The notes under the pieces are model-generated. The model did not search any database and was not told where the DNA came from. It was given only the letters and a program-made list of their open reading frames with translations. From Pedobacter cryoconitis (GTDB lineage: Bacteria; Bacteroidota; Bacteroidia; Sphingobacteriales; Sphingobacteriaceae): DNA of 64,000 bases. The DNA lies in NCBI RefSeq assembly GCF_001590605.1, contig NZ_CP014504.1, positions 3,596,001-3,660,000 of the forward strand. The letters run 5' to 3'. Positions 51,817-60,204 of the stretch are shown here, piece after piece (positions within the stretch are counted from its first letter, which is position 1; each line of letters starts with the position of its first letter). Made by a program: the position numbers and the translations under genes.

Positions 51817-51851
51817 AATGCCCCATAAAGTGTTTGACTTTATGGGGCATT
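51817..51851. terminator. Terminator of deacetylase gene
   Basis: AATGCCCCATAAAGT pairs perfectly with ACTTTATGGGGCATT around GTTTG, followed by a T run. Confidence 0.82.
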
Positions 51852-52025
51852 TTTATTTTGTTACATATCATAATATTTCGGGATTCCTGACCCTACAAAC
51901 AGCACGTAAATAATTGTAAATTAGAATATTACAACAATAAAACGGGAAAAACCGAAAACCCTGAACAGAGTAGGTTTAAGTAAAGTTTTTATTTGCTTTT
52001 TGATCTATAAAAGCAATTCTTAATT

Positions 52026-52283
52026 ATGGCAAGAAATTGGTATACTTATAATGGCACTGGTGAAGAATTATTATGTTCAAGTTATACTTTAGCATCTATT
52101 AGACCTAGCTGCTTTAATGGACATAACATTTGTGCAATATATGCAGTTGGCGGAGTATACCCAACCTGCCCATTATCTGCTAATATAAGGAATTATATAG
52201 CTACTGTGTTAATAACTTTTCTAGCATCGCCAGATAATTCAAATCTAGCAGTCAAAAAATATGCTTACGGTAGGAACATTTAA
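52026..52283 (+). CDS. Small Cys-containing hypothetical protein, 85 residues
   Basis: Frame with a clear ATG, MARNWYTYNGTGEELL. Four cysteines (positions 17, 29, 36 and 48) lie in SYTLASIRPSCFNGHNICAIYAVGG and YPTCPLS. The C-terminus NLAVKKYAYGRNI is basic and aromatic. No signal peptide is visible. I have the impression of a Bacteroidota family of short proteins with this N-terminal pattern, but I cannot confirm it. It lies between two terminators and so is its own transcription unit. The function is unknown. Confidence 0.55.
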   Translation: MARNWYTYNGTGEELLCSSYTLASIRPSCFNGHNICAIYAVGGVYPTCPLSANIRNYIATVLITFLASPDNSNLAVKKYAYGRNI

Positions 52284-52308
52284 AACACATCCAATCCAGT
52301 GAAAAATT

Positions 52309-52369
52309 ATGATAGGTATTCAAATAAAAAGACATTAATTAATGCCTCTTCTATTTGAATACCTATCAT
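52309..52369. terminator. Bidirectional terminator between small gene and GreA/B-like gene
   Basis: ATGATAGGTATTCAAATA pairs perfectly over 18 bases with TATTTGAATACCTATCAT across a 25-base loop. It lies between convergent stops. Confidence 0.7.
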
Positions 52370-52374
52370 TCTCA

Positions 52375-52836
52375 TCAATCTATCTTTTTAATCGTATACT
52401 CGTTCTTATTAAAACTAAAAGACTCGCCAACTTTCTTACCCACCAGTAACTGTCCAATCGGAGAAACTGCTGAAATCGCAAATACCTGCTGGTCATCAAC
52501 TTTCAACTGCCCGGCACTAATACTAATATAAAATATCCCGTTAGAAGTATAAACCAATGCTCCATTTCTAACCACATCACTATGGACAGCCTCTTCTAAA
52601 GAAGACAACAAAGCCAAATTTTGCTTAGCATCCATCAACAAGCTTTTATTTCTGCCAATATCCTGCTGCATCATTTCCCGTGTAGTCTCAAACTTATCAC
52701 CCGCACTGCTTTTTGTATCATCATTACTTGCTTCCTGTGCCTGTTCTAAAGCAGTTTCAGCAGTATTAATCCTTTGCATAATAAAATCCATGCAAGATTG
52801 ATATAATTTCGCTTTTAGTCCTTCCATATTATCCAT
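52375..52836 (-). CDS. GreA/GreB-like elongation factor family protein
   Basis: Protein of 153 residues. The N-terminal part (about 1-80) is helical and could form a coiled coil (AETALEQAQEASNDDTKSSAGDKFETTREMMQQD). The C-terminal part (ALVYTSNGIFYISISAGQ, VSPIGQLLVGKKVGESFSFN) matches the FKBP-like domain of GreA/GreB factors. Such factors bind the RNA polymerase secondary channel. The N-terminal acidic tip differs from GreA, so cleavage activity is uncertain. It overlaps the nitroreductase stop by eight bases on the same strand. Confidence 0.72.
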   Translation of the reverse strand: MDNMEGLKAKLYQSCMDFIMQRINTAETALEQAQEASNDDTKSSAGDKFETTREMMQQDIGRNKSLLMDAKQNLALLSSLEEAVHSDVVRNGALVYTSNGIFYISISAGQLKVDDQQVFAISAVSPIGQLLVGKKVGESFSFNKNEYTIKKID

Positions 52837-53407
52837 TGATCCATCTTACTTTTTCTTCCATTGGTGTACGTTTTGGTGCACGCGGCTCTTCATTATGAAA
52901 ACCCATATAAAATAACCCAAAACATTTCTCGTTCGGTGCCAGTTGCAGATACCCATCCATTTGAGTAATCATTCCCGGCGAACTCCAGTACGCACCAATC
53001 TTCAACGCTTCTGCAGTTAATGCCATATTCTGCACCGCACAAGCAAAAGCCGCAATTTCTTCCCACTCTGGAATAAGATCAGGATGCAATTGCGCATTTA
53101 ATACAATGACACAACTTGACTGCACTGCTTTCTCGATGATCCCATCAAATTTCTTTTGCAGGAATTGCGCATCTGGCGTCCCCTGCTTATACAAACGTGC
53201 AAGCTCCATTCCCAGTTTACGTTTTCCCTCATTCCGGTAAACAATAAACCTCCACGGCTGCGTTAATTTATGTGTAGGCGCATAATTTGCACTTTCCAGA
53301 ACCTGGCTAATCAACTCCTCAGGGATTTCTTCCTTTGTATAACTTGGCGGGAAAATGCTCCGTCTGCGCTGTATAATAGAACTAAGTATATTTATTTCGC
53401 TTTCCAT
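52829..53407 (-). CDS. Nitroreductase-family oxidoreductase
   Basis: FMN-dependent protein of 192 residues, starting at the ATG at 53407 (MESEINILSSIIQRRRS); the upstream extension is unlikely. Typical blocks are RRRSIFPPSYTKEEIP, SANYAPTHKLTQPWRFIVYR (FMN-binding), AAFACAVQNMALTAEALKIGAYWSS and FGLFYMGFHNEEPRAPKR. It is similar to YdjA-type small nitroreductases. It is followed with overlap by the GreA/B-like gene. The substrate is unknown. Confidence 0.88.
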   Translation of the reverse strand: MESEINILSSIIQRRRSIFPPSYTKEEIPEELISQVLESANYAPTHKLTQPWRFIVYRNEGKRKLGMELARLYKQGTPDAQFLQKKFDGIIEKAVQSSCVIVLNAQLHPDLIPEWEEIAAFACAVQNMALTAEALKIGAYWSSPGMITQMDGYLQLAPNEKCFGLFYMGFHNEEPRAPKRTPMEEKVRWING

Positions 53408-53555
53408 AATTGGGTACAAATTTAACAATTTTAACAGGCTCCTGCTTAATGAGGTGAATATTACAATAAATCTATGTAATTCAGACATTCAATCCCCTAC
53501 CAGACAAAACATTTTATTAAATTATCGTTACCTTTGCGGCTTATTTTTGTGCAAT

Positions 53556-55181
53556 ATGATTTCAGTTTCTAATTTATCCCTGCGTTACGGAAAACGTACC
53601 TTATTTGAAGATGTTAACCTAAAATTCACTCCTGGCAACTGTTATGGTGTAATCGGAGCTAATGGCGCGGGTAAATCAACTTTCTTAAAAATCCTGTCTG
53701 GTGAAGTTAATCAGACCTCGGGCAGCGTAGCTTTTACGCCTGGAGAACGTATGGCGGTTTTAAAACAAAATCACCATGAATATGATGATTTCACAGTAAT
53801 TGAAACCGTTATGATTGGTCATAAAGAATTATATGACATCATGAAGGAGAAAGATGCCATCTATTTGAAAGAAGATTTTTCTGACAAAGACGGTGAGCGT
53901 GCAGGTGAACTGGAAAACAGGTTCGCAGAAATGGACGGCTGGAATATGGAAAGCAATGCAGCAACCATGTTAAGCAATCTTGGGATTAAAGAAGAATTCC
54001 ATCACAAACAAATCACTGAATTAGACGGTAAACAAAAAGTACGTGTGTTACTTGCACAAGCTCTTTTTGGTAATCCTGACATTTTGTTATTAGATGAGCC
54101 AACGAACGATCTGGATATAGAAACTATCGCCTGGTTAGAAAACTTCCTTGCTGATTACCAAAGTACCGTATTGGTTGTATCTCACGATAGACACTTTTTA
54201 GATGCTGTATGTACACATATCGTAGATATTGACTTTAGCAAAATGACTACTTACTCTGGTAACTATACCTTCTGGTATGAGTCAAGCCAGCTTGCCTTAA
54301 AACAACGTGGTGACCAAAACAAAAAACTAGAAGAAAAAGTAAAGGAACTGCAGGAATTTATTCAGCGTTTCAGTGCGAATGCTTCCAAATCAAAGCAAGC
54401 TACTTCCCGTAAGAAAGCCCTTGATAAAATTGACCTGACTGAGATTAAACCATCCAGCCGTAAATACCCTGCTATTATGTTTAACAACGTAGGTGGCAGA
54501 GAAGCTGGTGATCAGATCCTTCAGGTAGAAAACCTTGCACTAACCAGCCATGGAGAAGTCTTATTTAAAGGCGTAAACTTTATGGTGAATAAAGGTGATA
54601 AAATTGCTATTGTTTCTCAGAACAGTTTAGCGACTACTGCTTTTTACAACGTATTAACAGGTCGTGATAAAAACTATACCGGAGAATTCAAATACGGTGT
54701 AACCATCAATACTGCTGATATTCCAAATGATAACTCTTCTTATTTCGAAGGAAAAGATATGAATTTGGTTGACTGGTTAAGAGAATACTCGGACACAGAC
54801 AAAGATGAACAGTTTGTAAGAAGTTTCCTGGGCAGAATGCTGTTTTCGGGTGAAGAAGTATTAAAGAACTGTAAAGTATTGTCAGGTGGAGAGAAAATGC
54901 GTTGTATGTTCTCTCAGATGATGTTAAGACAAGCTAACTTGTTATTATTTGATGAGCCAACGAATCACCTGGATCTGGAATCAATCACAGCATTGAACAA
55001 CGGTCTTAAAGATTTCAAAGGAACTGTTTTATTTACTTCACGAGATCATGCCTTAACTGAATCCGTAGCGACAAGAGTTATCGAATTGACACCTAACGGA
55101 TCAATTGATAAAATGATGAGCTATGATGATTATATCAACAGTGAAGACGTAGCACAAATCAGAGCAGAATTGTATAAATAA
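53556..55181 (+). CDS. ABC-F family ATPase
   Basis: Protein of 541 residues from the ATG at 53556 (MISVSNLSLRYGKRTLFEDV). Two ABC domains are present: Walker A GANGAGKST with Walker B ILLLDEPTNDLD, and a second, degenerate Walker A (VSQNSLATT) with signature LSGGEKMRCM and LLLFDEPTNHLD. A helical linker joins them (KKLEEKVKELQEFIQRFSANASKS). There are no membrane helices, so it belongs to the translation-related ABC-F group (YbiT-like). The second P-loop lacks the Gly/Lys core, as noted for some members. It ends at a hairpin at 55203-55237. Confidence 0.9.
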   Translation: MISVSNLSLRYGKRTLFEDVNLKFTPGNCYGVIGANGAGKSTFLKILSGEVNQTSGSVAFTPGERMAVLKQNHHEYDDFTVIETVMIGHKELYDIMKEKDAIYLKEDFSDKDGERAGELENRFAEMDGWNMESNAATMLSNLGIKEEFHHKQITELDGKQKVRVLLAQALFGNPDILLLDEPTNDLDIETIAWLENFLADYQSTVLVVSHDRHFLDAVCTHIVDIDFSKMTTYSGNYTFWYESSQLALKQRGDQNKKLEEKVKELQEFIQRFSANASKSKQATSRKKALDKIDLTEIKPSSRKYPAIMFNNVGGREAGDQILQVENLALTSHGEVLFKGVNFMVNKGDKIAIVSQNSLATTAFYNVLTGRDKNYTGEFKYGVTINTADIPNDNSSYFEGKDMNLVDWLREYSDTDKDEQFVRSFLGRMLFSGEEVLKNCKVLSGGEKMRCMFSQMMLRQANLLLFDEPTNHLDLESITALNNGLKDFKGTVLFTSRDHALTESVATRVIELTPNGSIDKMMSYDDYINSEDVAQIRAELYK

Positions 55182-55202
55182 GCTTATAATTTGATTGTAT
55201 AA

Positions 55203-55237
55203 AAAATGGGTAGCTGATAATTTCAGCTACCCATTTT
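55203..55237. terminator. Terminator between ABC-F and deacetylase genes
   Basis: AAAATGGGTAGCTGA pairs perfectly with TCAGCTACCCATTTT around TAATT. It serves two convergent genes. Confidence 0.8.
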
Positions 55238-55251
55238 ACATTTATAACTTA

Positions 55252-56130
55252 TTAAGAAACCGGAGTAACTATCTTTTTCTTATTGAAACTCTTCTGTAAG
55301 CTATTGTACAGATTTTTAGCCGTATAACGTCCCGGATCAATAATCCTTCTGATGGTATAAATAGGATTTGCCTCATCCATTGGCGTAGACAGAATAAATG
55401 CCGCCTTAAACCCATGTTCTTTCAACTTATGTAAGTTAGCAGCTTTGAAAACACCATAAGGATAAGCGAAATACTCCACCTTTTTCCCGGTAATCTTCTC
55501 TAAAGTCTGCGTAGGTTTATCAATTTGAATCTCCCAGTCCTGGTCTGTAAACTGCGCAAAGTTCTTGTGGTTCCAGGTATGACTTGCAATTACATGTCCA
55601 TCATCTGATAGCTCTTTAATCTGCGCCTTGCTCATATATCTTGGTCTGCCGATAGATACAGTCATAATAAAAAATACGCCTTTAAACCCATGTTTTTTCA
55701 GTTCTGAAGCTCCTACAGTATATTGATCCAAATCTGTATCATCGAAAGATATCATAATCGGTTTTGAAGGTAGTTTCGTACCGTAATTCAAATAATCATA
55801 CAACTGATCTGGTAAAATAGTATGATAGCCACTATCTGCCAGCATTTTCATATGATCTCTGAAGTTAGCAGGAGGAATAATATCATCATGCGCTCTTTGG
55901 GAATCTGAAGCTTTCCAATCCCTGATCTGATGATAACACAATACTGGAACTTCCTTACGTAAAATAATCGTTTTAGCGTCAGCCGGCAAAGATTTCACAG
56001 GAACTGTTGATTGCGCATCATGTATTAAAGTATCCTTAGCAGTTTTAGCTAGTTGTTGTTTAGAATCAGAATGACAAGCGAAAAGAAACAATAAAAAAAA
56101 GAGGAATAACGAATGGGGGTATGTTTTCAT
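55252..56130 (-). CDS. Polysaccharide deacetylase (CE4) lipoprotein, second copy
   Basis: Lipoprotein of 292 residues starting at the ATG at 56130; a GTG two codons upstream is less likely. The lipobox is LFLFAC. The domain starts VPVLCYHQIRDW, with SFDDTDLD, SHTWNHKN and YFAYPYG. Its paralogue at 50913-51791 is similar throughout the enzyme domain, and the two differ mainly in the linker. The pair is probably the result of a duplication. It is convergent with the ABC-F gene. Confidence 0.87.
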   Translation of the reverse strand: MKTYPHSLFLFFLLFLFACHSDSKQQLAKTAKDTLIHDAQSTVPVKSLPADAKTIILRKEVPVLCYHQIRDWKASDSQRAHDDIIPPANFRDHMKMLADSGYHTILPDQLYDYLNYGTKLPSKPIMISFDDTDLDQYTVGASELKKHGFKGVFFIMTVSIGRPRYMSKAQIKELSDDGHVIASHTWNHKNFAQFTDQDWEIQIDKPTQTLEKITGKKVEYFAYPYGVFKAANLHKLKEHGFKAAFILSTPMDEANPIYTIRRIIDPGRYTAKNLYNSLQKSFNKKKIVTPVS

Positions 56131-56208
56131 GGACACAAAAATAAATATATTTTGCGAACAGTATTAAAATTACCAAACACCTTGTCCTAAAAATTGTTAA
56201 ATTTAAGT

Positions 56209-56397
56209 ATGGAAAAAGAAGAAATCAAAAGAATACTGGAAACAGTGGAACAACAAGTAAGCTCTTCTATTCTTGGAGGAATGGAAGACGCTTATGAAGA
56301 GTTGGAGCGTCTGGGTTATATCATTATTCATCCGGATAGCGCCCATCCCTCCGCAACAATCACGCAAAAGGGAGAAGATTTCCTGGAGAATTACTAA
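56209..56397 (+). CDS. Hypothetical protein, 62 residues
   Basis: Small cytoplasmic protein starting at the ATG at 56209 (MEKEEIKRILETVEQQ). It is predicted helical, with a C-terminal segment (LERLGYIIIHPDSAHPSATITQKGEDFLENY, quoted here only in part as GYIIIHPDSAHPSA and TQKGEDFLENY) that resembles the wing of a winged-helix fold. I do not recognise the family. It lies alone between the deacetylase and esterase genes and shares a terminator with the latter. Confidence 0.5.
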   Translation: MEKEEIKRILETVEQQVSSSILGGMEDAYEELERLGYIIIHPDSAHPSATITQKGEDFLENY

Positions 56398-56407
56398 CCC
56401 GGAGATA

Positions 56408-56462
56408 AAATAATAAAGAAGGTCTGATCAGCCTGTCTGCATTCAGGCCTTATTTATTATTT
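56408..56462. terminator. Bidirectional terminator between small gene and esterase
   Basis: AAATAATAAA-g-AAGGTCTGA pairs with TCAGGCCTT-a-TTTATTATTT with one mismatch and one G-U pair. It overlaps the esterase stop codon. Confidence 0.65.
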
Positions 56463-57935
56463 TGCTTGCTGTCCGGTTTGGAGCAGCCATTGTTTATATT
56501 TCTCTTCAAGGAAGCCAGACAAATCAGCCATATATCCCGCTGTTTTAACCGTAAAATGATCTCCCGGATAATATTTAAAAAGCATAGCTGCCTGTACCGC
56601 TTTCATTTCCTCATTCATTAACCTGACCGGATAATTCAGCATAAAGTTATCCTCATCCCCTATCGATATCCGTATTTTCCCGTCCAGATCTTTTTTTAAA
56701 TCTTTCCAGTTATTTCTCAGGTATAAAGAAATATCATACTTTTTCCAGTTTTCAACAGTATGCTGATTGATCGAACCGGTTTTAGGATCACAAATCGACT
56801 CCGGTATCCCATCTTTTCCTTTTTTACTGAATACCGCTTCAAAAGAACGCTGCTGTTCTCCTCTTGAAATAACATGCTCTACCTGGTACATCTCTTTCAA
56901 ATAAGAAAAAGGAAATCTGCCGGCAACTGTTCCACCCGGATTGAGCCGCCCCTTAGCATCATAGAACAAGCTACTATCTTTGTATAAGTTCACATTCAGA
57001 AACTTGCGGAAATCCACATAATCAGGACTACTGGAAGCTGTAGCCAGGAATAGCTTTGGATAATGCGTTTGTAACCATAAAACAGACCAGCCTCCACTAC
57101 TATGACCTGTTAACAATCTTGCCCCATTGCAGCGATACTGCTTTTCCAGCAAAGGAATAAACTCCTGGGTCAATGCATCTCCCCATGGGCCATTATTATC
57201 ACTATTCGCATAAGCAGTATGTCCCAAGGCACAATTACCATCCAAAAACACACGGATAACTGGAGTAGTGCCAATTACTGCAGGCATTTTGCCTGTAACC
57301 GACATATAATGATGATCACCGCCAAAGCCAGTCACGATAAATAATACAGGAAATTTAGCTGACGGGTTTTTATAATATTCAGCTGGTAACTGAACAGCTG
57401 CATCTAAAGTAAATTTCTTCTGGTAGAAATTACTCAATAACCTGGTGGGAGCTTTGAATTCTTTGATGAATTCCGTTTCCTGAAAAACGAGTTCAGGAAC
57501 CACCTGATCTGCCAATAAGGTAAAAGACTGCTTTAAATCTTTACCAATTACTATTTTTTGCGGAGTACTAAATATATTACCCGGACTGGCTGCAATAGCT
57601 CTTCCTCCGAGATTCAAGTCCCAGACTGCCTGGATATAATAAACTCCACGTTCCATCTCAGAAGGCAGAACAGGATAGGACGTTGCCAGATCATCGATAA
57701 CAATGCTTTCGCCAGGTTTAATCCCTTTAACCTCCACTGCAAAGCAATTTAATGGTTCTATACCGATAGACGCAGTTAAGGGCTGAGGGTTATTCTTTGA
57801 TAAGTACAGAAAAACCTTTCCTGTAAAAGACTGATTTAATGAGGCAGGAGAATAAGCTACTTTAAATTGCTGTGCAAAGCTGTTTAAAGTAAAAGCCAGG
57901 AAGAAAGATAGTAAACAGCATATCTTTTTGATCAT
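56457..57935 (-). CDS. Exported alpha/beta-hydrolase (esterase D-like)
   Basis: Exported protein of 492 residues with a signal peptide (MIKKICCLLSFFLAFTLNSFAQ). The N-terminal 180 residues are a beta-rich region; the C-terminal part is an esterase D-like alpha/beta-hydrolase with the nucleophile elbow GHSSGGW and candidate Asp (IGDEDNFML) and His (PGDHFTV). It may act on an extracellular ester. Two overlapping copies of the putative zinc operator (58076-58101) and a hairpin (57999-58034) lie upstream. The substrate is unknown. Confidence 0.8.
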   Translation of the reverse strand: MIKKICCLLSFFLAFTLNSFAQQFKVAYSPASLNQSFTGKVFLYLSKNNPQPLTASIGIEPLNCFAVEVKGIKPGESIVIDDLATSYPVLPSEMERGVYYIQAVWDLNLGGRAIAASPGNIFSTPQKIVIGKDLKQSFTLLADQVVPELVFQETEFIKEFKAPTRLLSNFYQKKFTLDAAVQLPAEYYKNPSAKFPVLFIVTGFGGDHHYMSVTGKMPAVIGTTPVIRVFLDGNCALGHTAYANSDNNGPWGDALTQEFIPLLEKQYRCNGARLLTGHSSGGWSVLWLQTHYPKLFLATASSSPDYVDFRKFLNVNLYKDSSLFYDAKGRLNPGGTVAGRFPFSYLKEMYQVEHVISRGEQQRSFEAVFSKKGKDGIPESICDPKTGSINQHTVENWKKYDISLYLRNNWKDLKKDLDGKIRISIGDEDNFMLNYPVRLMNEEMKAVQAAMLFKYYPGDHFTVKTAGYMADLSGFLEEKYKQWLLQTGQQAK

Positions 57936-57998
57936 AACGATTTAAAGGATTGATTAAACCTCTAATATACGGGTAGGATCTGATATTAAAATTTAAAA

Positions 57999-58034
57999 GC
58001 ACTGTAACAGGGTGATGAATCCCGTTACAAGTGC
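57999..58034 (-). terminator. Hairpin downstream of the CobW gene
   Basis: GCACT-GTAAC-a-GGG pairs with CCC-GTTAC-a-AGTGC around an 8-base loop, with bulged A residues. On the minus strand the hairpin is followed by T-rich DNA. It fits a terminator of the CobW gene transcript and lies 64 bases from the esterase start. Confidence 0.5.
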
Positions 58035-58064
58035 TTACCTATTAACTAAATAATGAAGATCAAA

Positions 58065-58112
58065 TATAATATTAATGCAACACAATTGCAACTGTATTGC
58101 ATTAATATTATA
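58065..58112. promoter_or_regulatory. Two overlapping zinc-type operator motifs between CobW and esterase genes
   Basis: The motif TGCAA-N5-TTGCA occurs at 58076-58090 and again, shifted by 11 bases and overlapping, at 58087-58101. The whole region is flanked by 16-bp inverted arms (TATAATATTAATGCAA at 58065-58080 and its complement at 58097-58112). The same motif appears at 59384, 59421 and 59522, near the CobW and ABC genes. It may regulate the esterase gene or an unseen transcript that ends at the 57999-58034 hairpin. Confidence 0.55.
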
Positions 58113-58160
58113 AGGCTGTAACCAATTCTTTACGAATACTGATTAACACATCAATACCGG

Positions 58161-59366
58161 CTATTGAATTACGTTTTCGAAAGGATTAGCAAATACCTCT
58201 TTATTCATCTGCTGAAGTTCTTCTTCCACGGTCAGCAAACAAGCAGTCAATTCCTCGTGCAATTGTTCTTTTTGAAGATCCTGCGCAATAAATACCAGTT
58301 CATTCATCCGGTCGCCATAATTTGCATCCCAGCGGTTCTCAATTTCTTTTCTATTGTCCGCAAAATCCTGGTAATTCAACCTTTCAGAAGGCAGCATGCT
58401 CGCCCACCACGTTCCAGCACTCTCAATCCGCAGCGATCCGCCCGCCTGTGAAAAGTTTAAAGCACGGTCTGGCATTGGCGCTAACCAAAACAACCCTTTT
58501 GTTCTGATCACATTTGGTGGGAATTGTTCGTTCAGGTAACGCCATAAACGTTCAGGATGAAAAGGCTTAGAAGAACGGAATACCGTACTGCTGATCCCAT
58601 ATTCTTCAGTTTCGGGTAAATGTTCAGCATTTAACTCTTTAATCCATCCTGCCCCTTGAGAAGCCTCGTCAAAATCGAACAAACCAGTATTTAATATCTC
58701 TTTCAGATCAACCTGACTAAAAGAAGTATCAATTAATTTAGCTGAAGAATTCAACTTGCGGATCACAGCTTTCAAAAGCAATAAATCCGCTGCAGAAACC
58801 AAATCTGTTTTATTCAGGATAATCACATTTGCAAACTCAATCTGATCAGTTAACAAATTAACTATTGTCCGCTGGTCAGCACTATCATCTACCCATCCCC
58901 TATCTACCAGCAATTCATTTGTTCCAAAGTCTTTTTTAAAATTAAAACAGTCTACCACGGTCACCATTGTATCCAGTTTACTAAACTTACTTAAGTCGAT
59001 ATTCATTTCCAGATCTACATAACTAAAAGTTTGGGCTACCGGAACAGGCTCAGATATACCAGTACTCTCAATAACCAGATAATCAAAACGATTTTCCTTC
59101 GCAAGCTTTTCTACTTCAGCAATCAAATCTTCCCGCAGCGTGCAACAAATACAACCATTGCTCATCTCTACTAATTTCTCTTCTGTCCGGGATAACATAT
59201 TATCCCGCTGAATTGCATTCGCATCAATATTTATTTCGCCCATATCATTGACAATCAACGCTACTCTCAAGTTTTGTTTGTTATGTAGAATATGGTTTAG
59301 CAAGGTAGTTTTCCCACTTCCAAGAAATCCACTGAGCACAGTTACAGGTAATAATTTAGTCTTCAT
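58161..59366 (-). CDS. COG0523/CobW-family GTPase, probable zinc chaperone
   Basis: GTPase of 401 residues starting at the ATG at 59366 (MKTKLLPVTVLSGFLGSGKTTLLN). Walker A is GFLGSGKTT. The metal motif GCICC is in MSNGCICCTLREDL, and LVIESTGISEPVPV and ILNKTDLV complete the G domain. The C-terminal CobW_C domain contains KGLFWLAPMPDRAL and AGTWWASML. The family moves metals to clients, and Zur-regulated members serve zinc. It is divergent from the ABC operon with operator motifs within 18-50 bases of its start, which supports a zinc role (inference). Confidence 0.88.
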   Translation of the reverse strand: MKTKLLPVTVLSGFLGSGKTTLLNHILHNKQNLRVALIVNDMGEINIDANAIQRDNMLSRTEEKLVEMSNGCICCTLREDLIAEVEKLAKENRFDYLVIESTGISEPVPVAQTFSYVDLEMNIDLSKFSKLDTMVTVVDCFNFKKDFGTNELLVDRGWVDDSADQRTIVNLLTDQIEFANVIILNKTDLVSAADLLLLKAVIRKLNSSAKLIDTSFSQVDLKEILNTGLFDFDEASQGAGWIKELNAEHLPETEEYGISSTVFRSSKPFHPERLWRYLNEQFPPNVIRTKGLFWLAPMPDRALNFSQAGGSLRIESAGTWWASMLPSERLNYQDFADNRKEIENRWDANYGDRMNELVFIAQDLQKEQLHEELTACLLTVEEELQQMNKEVFANPFENVIQ

Positions 59367-59383
59367 TTTATGTGTATATTTAA

Positions 59384-59443
59384 TGCAATCAAGTTGCAAA
59401 TATAATAGAAACAATATAAATGCAATATTATTGCATTTATATT
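59384..59443. promoter_or_regulatory. Zur-like operators upstream of the CobW gene
   Basis: Two copies of TGCAA-N5-TTGCA lie before the CobW start: 59384-59398 (spacer TCAAG) and 59421-59435 (spacer TATTA). The second is the core of a perfect 31-bp palindrome (59413-59443) with A/T flanks. The pattern resembles Zur/Fur boxes. The probable repressor is encoded at 61882-62319. Confidence 0.7.
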
Positions 59444-59513
59444 TACCAGGAGATAACAATCCTGAGCACAGCACGTTTACCTATTCAATTGCAGTAGCAA
59501 ACTCTTTACACAT

Positions 59514-59544
59514 ATACTATATGCAATAAACTTGCATATAGTAT
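59514..59544. promoter_or_regulatory. Zur-like operator upstream of ABC operon
   Basis: ATACTATATGCAA pairs with TTGCATATAGTAT across TAAAC (13-bp arms), and the core is TGCAA-N5-TTGCA at 59522-59536. It is 30 bases before the ABC ATPase start and matches the operators before the CobW gene. Confidence 0.7.
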
Positions 59545-59574
59545 TTTTGTTAAAAATTAAACAGACCCACACAA

Positions 59575-60204
59575 ATGATATCCATCAAATCAGTTTCACA
59601 CAGTTATGGTAATGCACTCCGCATTGGCTTTAAAGACTGGGAAATCAATAATGGCGAACAATGGTTACTCTTAGGAGAATCGGGTAGCGGAAAAACGACT
59701 CTGCTACACATTCTAACCGGCATATTAAAACCCGTTGCCGGAGCAGTAAATATGGATGGTACCTCCATATATTCCCTATCTTCCCGTGAGCTTGATCAGT
59801 TTAGAGGCAGAAATATAGGGATCATCTTTCAGCGCCCGCATTTAATTAAAAGCCTGACAATTGCAGAAAACCTGGTTATGGCTCAGAGTTTTGCCCGTCT
59901 TCCAGAAGACCTGAAAAGAGTAAATGAAGTTTTAACCTCCCTGGGCATAGCAGACAAAAAAAATAGTTATCCCAATGAATTAAGTCAGGGACAACTGCAA
60001 AGAGTCTCTATCGCAAGGGCTGTCATCAATAAACCAGCCCTGTTAATTGCAGATGAGCCTACTTCCAGTCTGGACGATAAAAATGCACAGGCTGTACTTG
60101 AATTATTACTGCAGCAATCTGGTTTAAACCAGGCCACATTAATTGTAGCCACCCATGATAAAAGAGTTAAAGATGCATTTACAAATACCTACGAATTAAA
60201 ATGA
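59575..60204 (+). CDS. ABC transporter ATP-binding protein (LolD/MacB-like), zinc-regulated operon
   Basis: ATPase of 209 residues. Walker A is GESGSGKTT, signature LSQGQLQRVSIARA, Walker B LLIADEPTSSLDD, and H-loop ATHDKRV. It belongs to the LolD/MacB type that pairs with FtsX-like permeases. Its stop overlaps the permease start by four bases. The operon resembles the zinc-repressed zrm cluster I recall from Pseudomonas aeruginosa (ATPase, permease, DUF3299 protein). It is preceded by a palindromic operator. The substrate could be a zinc-related protein or metallophore; this is unproven. Confidence 0.88.
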   Translation: MISIKSVSHSYGNALRIGFKDWEINNGEQWLLLGESGSGKTTLLHILTGILKPVAGAVNMDGTSIYSLSSRELDQFRGRNIGIIFQRPHLIKSLTIAENLVMAQSFARLPEDLKRVNEVLTSLGIADKKNSYPNELSQGQLQRVSIARAVINKPALLIADEPTSSLDDKNAQAVLELLLQQSGLNQATLIVATHDKRVKDAFTNTYELK

